Below, one piece after another: positions 56,166-64,000 of a DNA stretch of 64,000 nt. Source of the stretch: Pedobacter riviphilus (lineage in GTDB: Bacteria > Bacteroidota > Bacteroidia > Sphingobacteriales > Sphingobacteriaceae). The stretch lies in NCBI RefSeq assembly GCF_014692875.1, contig NZ_CP061171.1:2728001-2792000 (forward strand), written 5' to 3'. A program made the position numbers and the translations under genes. The number at the start of each line of letters is the position of its first letter. The first letter of the stretch is position 1. Under the pieces are notes generated by a model. It searched no databases. It worked only from the letters and a program-made list of their open reading frames with translations, and was not told the DNA's origin.

Positions 56166-56636
56166 TTAATACTCTAAAGGCACAATCGGTTCTTTCTTCG
56201 TGGTCGACATGATCATCATCGTCTGGAAAGTTTTAACCACAGAAATCTTACTGATTTTATCCATAATTAAACGTTCGTATGCTTTAATGTCTTTCACATA
56301 AACCTTTAACAGAAAATCGGCTTGACCAGTAACGTGGTGACACTCTGTGATTTCTTTGATTTGATTTACTTCATCCAAAAAGATCTGGATGGTATTATTT
56401 TTATGAAAATCAAGTTGAATCTGAATAAAGGTTTTTATACCTAAACCTAGTTTTTCTTCATCTACCAATGCATGATAACTTTTAATATATCCTGCCATTT
56501 CAAGCTTGCGCACACGTTCTAAAGTTGGTGCAGGTGATAGCCCAATTTCTTGGGATAAAAGCAAGTTGGTAATTCTTCCGTTCTCTTGAAGAATTCTTAA
56601 AATTTTAAAGTCAATTTTATCTAATTCAGATGCCAT
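56166..56636 (-). CDS. Lrp/AsnC-family transcriptional regulator
   Basis: 156 aa. The HTH (LDKIDFKILRILQENGRITN followed by LLSQEIGLSPAPTLERVRKL) and the RAM domain (KTFIQIQLDFHKN, HHVTGQADFLLKVYVKDIK) are clear. It is divergent from mntR, and the 127-base gap is AT-rich. Its ligand and targets are unknown. Confidence 0.93.
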   Translation of the reverse strand: MASELDKIDFKILRILQENGRITNLLLSQEIGLSPAPTLERVRKLEMAGYIKSYHALVDEEKLGLGIKTFIQIQLDFHKNNTIQIFLDEVNQIKEITECHHVTGQADFLLKVYVKDIKAYERLIMDKISKISVVKTFQTMMIMSTTKKEPIVPLEY

Positions 56637-56723
56637 ATGGTGTTAAAGGTATTTGAGAATACAAACATAACCAAATTATATTCTAAATTTTAACATAATT
56701 TATCATATATATTTTAAATAAAA

Positions 56724-56745
56724 ATTTTTAGATTTACCTAAAAAT
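56724..56745. promoter_or_regulatory. DtxR/MntR-like palindrome before mntR
   Basis: ATTTTTAG ATTTAC CTAAAAAT is a perfect 8+8 inverted repeat with a 6-base spacer, 18 bases before the mntR ATG. It resembles TTAGGTTA-type DtxR-family operators and suits Mn-dependent autorepression. Confidence 0.65.
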
Positions 56746-56763
56746 AAAATTAGATAAATATAA

Positions 56764-57426
56764 ATGCAAAGTTACACGGAAGAGAACTATCTAAAGACTA
56801 TTTATCATCTGGCAGAAAAAACAATAAACGTTCAAACCAATGCTATTGCAGAGCAAATGCAAACTAAACCAGCATCGGTTACTGACATGATCAAGAAATT
56901 AGCCGATAAAGGTTTGGTTGATTATATTAAATACCAGGGCGTTACTTTAACCGAAATAGGCAAAAATACAGCGATAGATATTGTGCGTAAACATCGCTTA
57001 TGGGAAGTTTTTTTGGTTGATAAATTAAACTTTAAATGGGACGAGGTACATGATGTGGCAGAAGAGTTAGAGCATATTAAATCAATTGAGCTGATTGAAA
57101 GGCTTGATGAGTTTTTAGGCTTTCCTAAAGCCGATCCTCATGGCGACCCCATTCCCGATAAAAACGGAAGATTTGCCAAAACCCAGTTTATCAAATTAAT
57201 CGAACTAAAAATAGGCGATCAGGGCACCATTACAGGTGTTACCCAGCATAGCTCGGCATTTTTAAAACATTTAGAAAAACTAGGCTTAACCTTAGGTAAA
57301 AAAATCCAGATCAGCGATGTGACCGATTTCGATGGTTCAGTAGAAATCCTGTTAGCCGATAAACAAGTTAATATTAGTAGAGAAGTTGCAAAACATATTT
57401 TAATCAGCAGTAATGGCAAAAACTGA
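56764..57426 (+). CDS. mntR: DtxR-family metal-dependent repressor (MntR type)
   Basis: 220 aa. The winged helix ([16 protein letters not shown], then [20 protein letters not shown]) is followed by the dimerisation/metal domain ([40 protein letters not shown]) and a C-terminal FeoA/SH3-like domain ([11 protein letters not shown]). It overlaps the Nramp transporter gene by 14 bases, so it is a co-expressed repressor of Mn(II) uptake. Mn versus Fe specificity is inferred from the mntH link. Confidence 0.92.
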   Translation: MQSYTEENYLKTIYHLAEKTINVQTNAIAEQMQTKPASVTDMIKKLADKGLVDYIKYQGVTLTEIGKNTAIDIVRKHRLWEVFLVDKLNFKWDEVHDVAEELEHIKSIELIERLDEFLGFPKADPHGDPIPDKNGRFAKTQFIKLIELKIGDQGTITGVTQHSSAFLKHLEKLGLTLGKKIQISDVTDFDGSVEILLADKQVNISREVAKHILISSNGKN

Positions 57427-59277
57427 ATCGCTAAGTGAAGTACATCAAAGTGTAAATACAGATAAAAGAAAGGGCTGGAGAAGAATTTTAGCCTTCATTG
57501 GTCCTGCATATTTAATTAGTGTTGGCTACATGGATCCGGGTAACTGGGCTACCGATTTAGCGGGTGGCAGTAAATTCGGTTACCAATTAATTTGGGTTTT
57601 ACTAATGTCGAACCTCATAGCGTTGCTGTTACAATCGTTAAGCGCCCGCTTGGGCATAGTAAGAGGGCTGGATTTAGCACAGGCCTCAAAACAAGCCTAC
57701 CCCGTTGGGCCAACATTCCATTATTTGCCTTAGCGCAAACAGCAATTATTGCATGCGATCTTGCCGAAATTATCGGGATGGCCATTGGTTTACAGTTACT
57801 TTTTGGGTTACCACTAATCTGGGGCATTTCAATTACTATTTTCGATACCATTTTATTACTCTTTTTACTTAATAAAGGCATGCGGGCCATGGAAGGCTTT
57901 ATCGTTTCGATGGTTTTTATTGTCGGAATTTCCTTTCTGGTTGAAATGTTTATTGTAGAGCCCTCACTTAAAGAAGTAGCCAAAGGTTTTGAGCCTTCTA
58001 TATTAAATGGCGATGCACTTTATATTGCCATCGGGATTATTGGTGCCACGGTGATGCCACATAACCTCTATCTGCATTCATCTTTAGTACAAACCAGGAA
58101 GATTGAGCGTAGCAACAAAGGAATTAAAGAGGCCTTAAAATTTAACCTCATTGATACCACAGTTGCATTAAACCTTGCTTTTTTTGTTAATGCTGCCATA
58201 TTAATCCTTGCAGCTGCTGCTTTTTATAAAAATGGATTGCACGAGGTGGCCGAAATTCAGGATGCACATAAACTACTTTCGAACATTTTTGGCAATATTG
58301 CCCCAACCCTATTTGCCATAGCGCTAATTGCCGCCGGGCAAAGCTCTACTGTTACCGGAACTTTAGCAGGACAGATTATTATGGAAGGCCACATTAACCT
58401 AAGAATACAACCTTGGTTAAGACGCTTGATTACGCGCCTTTTAGCTATTATTCCTGCATTTTTCACTATATTACACTATGGCGAAAACGCACTTGGCGGC
58501 TTGTTGGTATTGAGTCAGGTGGTATTAAGCTTGCAATTGGGTTTTGCCATTATTCCATTAATTCATTTTACATCAGATAAAAAACTGATGAAAGATTTTG
58601 CAATTAAACCCTGGGTTAAGGTATTGGCTTGGGCAAGTGCTTTAGCTATTATCGCATTAAATGTGAAACTGGTAATTGAAGAAATAAGCGGCTGGGCAAA
58701 AGAAGCCAACAACTGGTGGATTTATGTGATTGTAATACCAGCATTAATCCTCATCGTTTTACTCCTGCTTTATGTTTTCTTCCATCCGTTAATAGAAAAG
58801 AAAAGGAATGCTTCAAAACAGCTTGTACCCCATGGGAATGCTTTGGATATTGGAAAAATAGACAAAATCAGTTACAAAAGGATTGGAATTGCTGTAGATT
58901 TCTCTAAAAACGACAGAAACACTATCCGACATGCTTTAATTCAAGGTGGTAAAGGTGCACACTATTACCTGATCCATGTTGTAGAAACTGCTGCTGCCCG
59001 TTATCTTGGTAATGACGTAATGGACCATGAAACGCAGAGCGACGCTGCTAACCTGGAGAAATACCGGGCCAATCTCGAAGATCTTGGTTACGATTCTACA
59101 CCTTTTATCGGTTTTGGAAGTACTGGTAAGGCTATAGCGGATATCAGCAACAAAAATGAAATGGAACTATTGGTAATGGGTGCCCATGGCCATAAAGGCT
59201 TAAAAGACCTTATTTTTGGCACCACGGTTGATTCGGTACGCCATAAGGTAAATATTCCGGTATTGATTATCAGATAG
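57413..59277 (+). pseudogene. mntH: Nramp divalent metal transporter fused to a UspA domain, interrupted by one frameshift
   Basis: About 622 aa if repaired. The N-terminal Nramp domain has the metal motif MDPGNW in helix 1 and MPHNLYLHS in helix 6. A C-terminal domain (about 480-620) is UspA-like, with the ATP signature GAHGHKGLKDLIFGT. The frame breaks at CCCC 57700-57703: [13 protein letters not shown] ends there, while one extra C gives [12 protein letters not shown] and reads on to the end. It imports Mn(II) (or Fe(II)) with protons. The fused Usp domain could couple transport to energy or stress state, which is inference. Confidence 0.92.
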
Positions 59278-59361
59278 GTTATTTAGCTTAAACATTACGC
59301 TTAGCTAATAAATTATATCCACACAGCTAAAGGAATCCGTGTTGACCTGGCGAATATTAGA

Positions 59362-59841
59362 TTATTTATTTACTACAGTTATAAGTTTTTTAATGCCACC
59401 ATCTCCAGATTGATACATCAACAATTTACCGGTTGAAGAATATAAGTACATGGATGGGTATTGCTTTGGCAAAAAGGTTGGAATAAACAGGCGTTTTTTA
59501 TCCTGTAATACCATTACATTAGGCTTGGTATTTAATCCTTTGGCATACGAATTGAAAAACTGTGGAATGATATAAGCTTCATCCATAGTAATCATGTAGA
59601 TATTAACATCCTTAAACTTGGCGTAATTGGTATTCAGGATTTTACTTTCCCGCTGGCAATGCTCACAGGTACAATCAAATAAGATAAATAGGTTCTTTTT
59701 TCCCTGTTTAATATCATTATTTGAAAATGGTTTTCCATCTAGCTTGTAAAAGGTGAATTGTGGCAATAAAGTAGGTTGCTGTGCTTCTACCTGAAAAGTA
59801 ACGGCTAACAATAAGATTAAAAGTAGGTTCCTGAGTTTCAT
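59362..59841 (-). CDS. Exported TlpA-like redoxin protein
   Basis: 159 aa. The signal peptide ends VEAQ near residue 21. The thioredoxin-like fold has FDCTCEHCQRES, with CEHC as the CxxC pair, and the cis-Pro region as KQYPSMYLYSS. It is probably periplasmic and reductive, with no obvious electron donor nearby. The gene is single. Confidence 0.82.
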   Translation of the reverse strand: MKLRNLLLILLLAVTFQVEAQQPTLLPQFTFYKLDGKPFSNNDIKQGKKNLFILFDCTCEHCQRESKILNTNYAKFKDVNIYMITMDEAYIIPQFFNSYAKGLNTKPNVMVLQDKKRLFIPTFLPKQYPSMYLYSSTGKLLMYQSGDGGIKKLITVVNK

Positions 59842-60025
59842 TTTTAAGATTTAAAGCCCAAACTTAAACGAATAAATACGAACATAATAATATATCCTTA
59901 GCTTTTACAAACGGATGAACATTTTCAGGCAGGAGAAATCAAGTTTAAATATGCAAATTGCCCAGAAACTTAACTTCTATCCAATGCAAGCATTATAATT
60001 TGAAAACGAAAGTCAGCTTTTCATG

Positions 60026-60240
60026 GCAGCTGTAGCCCCGCCATCCGCTTTACTCCGTTACACTGCGTGTTCGCTACTGTCGGGTTTAGGTGTTACGGTC
60101 TCTTCTCAGGGTACTAAACATTGTTCTTAAACCCGATTGACGCGGAAACCAAAAGCTTTTTCTGCTTTTGTTGCAGCAAAAAGCGGGACTGAGGCTGCCA
60201 AATGCTCCTTCCGTACATTTCCAAACATAAAAGAAATCAA
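60026..60240 (-). repeat. Copy of the dispersed non-coding element in a 674-base gene-free gap (59842-60515)
   Basis: The plus strand contains GTAGCCCCGCCATCCGCTTT, CTACTGTCGGGTTTAGGTG, AACCCGATTGACGCGG and GCGGGACTGAGGCTGCCAA followed by ATGCTCCTTCC. The tandem unit has the same order: TAGTCCCGCCATCCG, CTACTGTCGCGTTTAGGTG, AACCTGATTG, GCAGGACTGAC, TGCTTTCC. It is therefore collinear over more than 200 bases. Apart from this copy, the 60.37-kb hairpins and the smpB palindrome, I see nothing in the gap. Confidence 0.75.
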
Positions 60241-60368
60241 TTTTTATAGCGATTTAACCATTCAAACTTGGCTTCTTTATCTGTACAATTAAAAATTAAA
60301 AAAAATTATCACATCAATTTTTAAGATATTTGCAATCGTTTGACCACAAAATCGCATAAACGGCCGTC

Positions 60369-60430
60369 ATCCTGAATTTATTTCAGGATCTTTACAGTTA
60401 CCAAGATGCTGAAACGACTTCAGCATAACT
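60369..60430. repeat. Two adjacent stem-loops of the CGTCATCCTGAA type
   Basis: TCCTGAA TTTAT TTCAGGA forms the first hairpin and ATGCTGAA ACGAC TTCAGCAT the second. They belong to the same class of intergenic palindromes as those at 18.8 and 32.1 kb. Confidence 0.65.
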
Positions 60431-60471
60431 TGGCGGTGTTTTATCTGCATTTGTGATCTTACACTATACTT

Positions 60472-60489
60472 TATATACAATTGTATATA
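60472..60489. promoter_or_regulatory. Perfect 18-bp palindrome upstream of smpB
   Basis: TATATACAATTGTATATA is fully self-complementary and lies 27 bases before the chosen smpB start. It could be a regulator site or chance AT-rich symmetry; no regulator is adjacent. Confidence 0.4.
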
Positions 60490-60515
60490 TTACAATAACA
60501 TATTTTATTACAATT

Positions 60516-60965
60516 TTGAAAAACGACATCAACATAAAGAATAAAAGAGCATATTTCGACTACAATCTTTTAGATAAATACGTAGCAGGTATTGCACTTT
60601 TAGGAACTGAAATAAAAGCAATCAGACAAGGTAAAGCCAACATGACCGATGCATTTTGCATGTTTATTGGTGGCAATCTTTTCGTACGTAACCTTCATAT
60701 TTCTGAATATAGCCACAGTTCTTTTTATCACCACGATATTAAACGCGACCGGGCCCTATTACTGCAGAAAAAAGAAATTAGAAAATTAAAGCTTAAAGGC
60801 GAAGAAAAAGGTTATACTATAGTTCCATTACGCATTTTCATCAATGAAAGAGGTTTCGCTAAAATAGAAATCGCACTGGCCCAGGGTAAAAAAGAATTCG
60901 ATAAACGCGACAGCATTAAGGATAGAGATACCAAACGTGAGCTGGATAGAGCGATGAAGCGGTAG
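60516..60965 (+). CDS. smpB: SsrA-binding protein
   Basis: 149 aa from TTG 60516, the start that gives the family N-terminus (KNDINIKNKRAYFDYNLLDK); no in-frame ATG lies near, and the ATG at 60453 adds an unlikely hydrophobic stretch. GTEIKAIRQGKANMTDAFC and RDRALLLQKKEIRKL are SmpB hallmarks. It binds tmRNA and rescues stalled ribosomes. The tmRNA gene is not in the window. Confidence 0.93.
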   Translation: MKNDINIKNKRAYFDYNLLDKYVAGIALLGTEIKAIRQGKANMTDAFCMFIGGNLFVRNLHISEYSHSSFYHHDIKRDRALLLQKKEIRKLKLKGEEKGYTIVPLRIFINERGFAKIEIALAQGKKEFDKRDSIKDRDTKRELDRAMKR

Positions 60966-61028
60966 TTTAGTCAGCAGTCGTGGGTCCGAATGACTAGGGA
61001 CTGAAGACTTTAGACTAAAGACTAGTAA

Positions 61029-61685
61029 CTACCACGCTTGGTCGCCAACTAAGGGCACAAACCTAAATGTGTCTAAGACAATTTTTTCGTAGTCTGTTTC
61101 GCTTACGCGGATAACGGTAACCATTTTCTGGGTTTTCTCATCTCCCACCGGGATAACCAGAATGCCACCTATTTTTAATTGTTTTAATAATATCTCTGGA
61201 ACCAAAGGAGCGCCAGCAGTAACGATTATTTTGTCGTATGGTGCATGGGCAGCAATTCCTTTCGAACCATCGCCACAATAAAAGGTAGGCCGGTAGCCCA
61301 TCCCTGGCAAAACCTGAATCGTTCTGTTGTAAATGTTTTCTTGTCTTTCTATGGTAAATACTGTTGCACCAAGTTCCATTAAAATACAGGTTTGATAGCC
61401 TGAGCCCGTTCCAATCTCGAGTACCTTGTCTCCTTTTTTAATGTGCAGCAGTTCACTTTGATAAGCAACGGTGTAAGGTTGAGATATCGTTTGCCCATCA
61501 CCTATTGGAAAAGCAATATCTTTGTAGGCTTGGTTCCAAAAAGTTTCATCAAAAAAGAAATGACGTGGAACTTTACCTATGGCCGTTAACACATTTTTAT
61601 CTTCAATTCCGCGAGATTTTAACAACTCAACCAGTTTTTTTCTCGCTCCACGTTCTCGGTAATTATCAACAAATTTATACGCCAT
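61029..61685 (-). CDS. pcm: Protein-L-isoaspartate O-methyltransferase
   Basis: 218 aa from the ATG at 61685 (MAYKFVDNYRERG); a TTG upstream was passed over. The isoaspartate methyltransferase motifs are DGQTISQPYTVAYQSELL, the SAM loop VLEIGTGSGYQTCIL and IVTAGAPLVPEILLKQL. It repairs isomerised aspartates in aged proteins. It stands alone after a gap of GACTAAAGACT-like repeats. Confidence 0.93.
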   Translation of the reverse strand: MAYKFVDNYRERGARKKLVELLKSRGIEDKNVLTAIGKVPRHFFFDETFWNQAYKDIAFPIGDGQTISQPYTVAYQSELLHIKKGDKVLEIGTGSGYQTCILMELGATVFTIERQENIYNRTIQVLPGMGYRPTFYCGDGSKGIAAHAPYDKIIVTAGAPLVPEILLKQLKIGGILVIPVGDEKTQKMVTVIRVSETDYEKIVLDTFRFVPLVGDQAW

Positions 61686-61776
61686 GAGCCTCAAAATTAG
61701 CTTTTTTTAACGGTGATACAAGATAAAGAAATCCACATTACCGTAAGTAACACTAAATCAAAACTTAAATTAGTAA

Positions 61777-64000
61777 TTAATACGGATCTACATCTATTTG
61801 CGTAAAAACACCTTTAAATTCTTTGGTAGCATTAAATTGGGTCAGGGTTTCTCTCAATGCATCTTTAACTTTTTGAATGGCAGTATGCTTATCGGCTTTG
61901 ATAATGATCTGTTTGATATAAAGATTCCGTACGCGACTTACCAGAGGTTGTTCGGGACCTAAAACGCGTTTACCAAATTTTGCTTTAAGGATATTTGCGA
62001 GTGTAAATGCCGCGTGATCTAGTACATGAGAATCTTTATGTTTTACATATAGAAATATCATCCTGGAAAAGGGAGGATACAAGAATTTCTCCCGTTCTAC
62101 AATTTCGTCGTTGTACATGCCCTCATAATCGTTGTTCACCACTTGCTTGATAATACGGTTTTCAGCATCGTAAGTCTGGATACAAACATTACCCTGATCG
62201 GCCCTTCTGCCTGCCCTACCTGCAACCTGCGCCAGCAGCTGGAAACTCCTTTCGTAAGCACGAAAATCAGGGTAACCTAAAAGCGTATCGGCATTAATTA
62301 CACCAATAAGATTCAGGTTATCGAAATCCAATCCTTTAGCCACCATTTGTGTGCCGATTAAAATATCGGTTTTCTTCTCTTGAAAGTCGTTTAAGATCTG
62401 TTGAAGTCCATTTTTTGTCCTTGTACTGTCCATATCCAACCGGGCAATGGTCACTTCTGGATAAAGTAACCTGAGTTCTTCTTCAATACGCTCTGTACCA
62501 AATCCTTTTTGCTCTACATGGACCGAACCACAAGCCGGACAGATATTTACACTGCTCTGCTGATAACCGCAGTAGTGGCAATGTAATTTACCACTGCTTT
62601 TATGATAGGTTAAACTTACATCGCAGTTTACACATTTTGGTGTATAACCACAAGTTGCACAGATTAGAATAGTGGCATAACCCCTCCTGTTTTGAAATAA
62701 CACAATCTGCTCCTTTTTAGAAAGTGCCAGATCGATATCTTTGATCAACACGCTCGAAAAATACGAACTCATTGTTTTTTTCTTCGTTTCTTCCGAAATA
62801 CTTACCACCTGCTGATTAGGAAGCTGAACCCCGCCAAAACGCTCTTTCATCTCTACAAGACCGTATTTACCTTGTAAAGCATTATAATAACTCTCTAAAG
62901 ATGGTGTAGCTGATCCCAAAACAACCTTAGCTTGGTGCAGATAACCAAGATAAATGGCAGCATCCCTCGCCTGATAGCGTGGTGCCGGATCATATTGTTT
63001 GTAAGAAGGTTCGTGTTCTTCATCAACCACAATCAGTTTTAAGTGTTCGAAAGGAAGAAAAACTGCTGAGCGGGCACCAAGAATTACTTTATAAGTACCT
63101 GTACGCACTTTATTCCAGATTTCTACCCGTTCGCTATTGTTAAATTTGGAGTGGTATACCCCTATTGCATTACCGAAATAGCGTTTGATACGTTCTACAA
63201 TCTGGGTTGTTAATGCAATTTCTGGCAACAGGAACAATACCTGGCCATCTGTATTTTGAATAATTTTTTCAATCAGTTTGATATAAACCTGTGTTTTTCC
63301 AGATGCGGTAACACCATGCAACAAAACCACCTCTTTCTCCTCAAAATGCCGGTTAATCTGGTTTAATGCTTTCTGCTGACCTTCGTTCAGCTCGAAATTC
63401 ACACTGAACTCTTCATCATGGGCAGCTAAACGGCTAACCGGCCTTTTCATCACCACAAAAATATCTTTGTCGGTTAAGGCTTTGAGCGCTGCTGGTCCAC
63501 AATTACTTTCTTCTAAAAGCTGTTCTTTGGAAATTGGCAGATTTGATTTTTGCAATTTTAGGTAAGCCAGTAAAGCGTCTAATTGTTTAGGCGCCCGATC
63601 TAAAACATTAAAAAGCTGTTTCAGATTTTCCTCATCGCTATAAAAATCATTTAAAATAATGAACGACTTAAGCAAAGGTTTATATTTCTGCACCACCTCT
63701 TCTGCCACCAGCACCAGTTCTTTATCCAGCAAATGATTGATGATCGGGTATACTGTTTTCTGCCCAAGGAGCTTAGAAACATCATTAACAGTAAGTTTCT
63801 GCTGCTGTTTCAGTGCATTGATAATGATTTCTTCCTTATCGGTAAGTTCGGTATCTTCATTATAATCATCGCGAAGAATTAAGATCGTTTCGCTGGCCAG
63901 TTTTAAACTTGCAGGCAAAGCCGCCGCCATTACATCACCTTCATTACACATGTAATAATTGGTCATCCATGTCCAGAATTTAAGTTGCATGGGTGTAATT
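61777..64000 (-). CDS. priA: Primosomal protein N' (replication restart helicase), 5' end beyond the window
   Basis: 741 residues are present; the coding frame is open to base 64000, and the residues before the Met at 63990 (ITP) continue the 3'-binding domain, so the true start is outside. The helicase motifs are LLHGVTASGKTQVY (Walker A), VVDEEHEPSYKQ and GSATPSLES. Zinc cysteines are CATCGYTPKCVNC, then CHYCGYQQ and CPACGS. PriA reloads the replisome at collapsed forks. Confidence 0.96.
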   Translation of the reverse strand, partial: ITPMQLKFWTWMTNYYMCNEGDVMAAALPASLKLASETILILRDDYNEDTELTDKEEIIINALKQQQKLTVNDVSKLLGQKTVYPIINHLLDKELVLVAEEVVQKYKPLLKSFIILNDFYSDEENLKQLFNVLDRAPKQLDALLAYLKLQKSNLPISKEQLLEESNCGPAALKALTDKDIFVVMKRPVSRLAAHDEEFSVNFELNEGQQKALNQINRHFEEKEVVLLHGVTASGKTQVYIKLIEKIIQNTDGQVLFLLPEIALTTQIVERIKRYFGNAIGVYHSKFNNSERVEIWNKVRTGTYKVILGARSAVFLPFEHLKLIVVDEEHEPSYKQYDPAPRYQARDAAIYLGYLHQAKVVLGSATPSLESYYNALQGKYGLVEMKERFGGVQLPNQQVVSISEETKKKTMSSYFSSVLIKDIDLALSKKEQIVLFQNRRGYATILICATCGYTPKCVNCDVSLTYHKSSGKLHCHYCGYQQSSVNICPACGSVHVEQKGFGTERIEEELRLLYPEVTIARLDMDSTRTKNGLQQILNDFQEKKTDILIGTQMVAKGLDFDNLNLIGVINADTLLGYPDFRAYERSFQLLAQVAGRAGRRADQGNVCIQTYDAENRIIKQVVNNDYEGMYNDEIVEREKFLYPPFSRMIFLYVKHKDSHVLDHAAFTLANILKAKFGKRVLGPEQPLVSRVRNLYIKQIIIKADKHTAIQKVKDALRETLTQFNATKEFKGVFTQIDVDPY

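Noticed and set aside
8784..59277. Programmed ribosomal frameshifting at the six frame breaks
   Set aside because: None has a slippery heptamer plus stimulatory structure, the protein families involved do not use it, and all need a base added at a G/C run.
56764..59277. yybP-ykoY Mn riboswitch before mntR-mntH
   Set aside because: The upstream gap is AT-rich and too short, and shows no conserved riboswitch core; only the DtxR-like palindrome stands out.

Overview
The window is a piece of a Bacteroidota chromosome, most likely Sphingobacteriaceae and close to Pedobacter. This rests on the AT-rich base composition, TAnnTTTG (-7) promoter motifs, scarce Shine-Dalgarno sequences, a TonB receptor with an N-terminal carboxypeptidase-like domain, DUF3857 proteins, a LytTR regulator paired with a two-component propeller kinase, the futalosine menaquinone gene mqnC, and Lrp, Mpl and ScpB proteins of that type. 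It looks like ordinary core chromosome. I see no rRNA, tRNA, CRISPR array, transposase, phage gene or integrase.

Layout. 0-1.4 kb: the start of a GH20 hexosaminidase gene, then a 394-bp tandem repeat. 1.4-8.4 kb: trxB, an M19 dipeptidase, an acyl-CoA carboxyltransferase, DUF2721 and DUF1801 proteins, a lipoprotein, a MaoC hydratase and a LOG-family protein. 8.4-13.2 kb: a frameshifted TonB-dependent receptor and guaB. 13.4-18.7 kb: a fatty acid hydroxylase, two coupled DUF3857/transglutaminase-like proteins and ppnP. 18.9-24 kb: a paired M16 protease operon (active plus inactive subunit), a membrane protein/lipoprotein pair and mqnC. 24-29.8 kb: two exported ferritin-like proteins divergent from a LytTR regulator/propeller-kinase pair. 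30-34 kb: scpB, a tiny Asp-rich protein, a GNAT-like protein, an Lrp/EamA pair and an XRE regulator. 34-39.2 kb: a minus-strand run of rpmE2, a GlmU-like protein, an RDD protein, tpiA, prmA and mpl. 39.5-45.7 kb: small unknown proteins, methylmalonyl-CoA epimerase, iscS-iscU-iscA and a frameshifted acyl-CoA synthetase. 45.7-54 kb: DUF2461 (frameshifted), an MGMT-like protein, lysS, a PNPOx-like protein, a DUF1905 protein, an M3 peptidase (frameshifted) and thioredoxin-like proteins. 54-64 kb: ung, a hydrolase, a GxxExxY protein, an Lrp regulator, mntR-mntH (frameshifted, fused to UspA), a redoxin, smpB, pcm and a partial priA.

Three observations stand out. First, five genes carry six single-base frameshifts, and every one is repaired by adding one base to a G/C run of 3-4. 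This pattern points to sequencing or assembly undercalls rather than pseudogenes. Second, a diverged non-coding element occurs at about 0.7, 1.1, 8.6, 40.8 and 60.1 kb in both orientations, and forms the recent 394-bp tandem duplication at the left end. Third, two regulators have clear candidate operators: a 22-bp DtxR-like palindrome before mntR and a perfect 13-bp inverted repeat before an Lrp-type gene. Several TAnnTTTG promoters sit only 3-6 bp from start codons, which suggests leaderless mRNAs.

I did not find a convincing new multi-gene system. The most unusual candidates are the dispersed element, the Nramp-UspA fusion under MntR, and the ferritin-like pair opposite its two-component neighbour.
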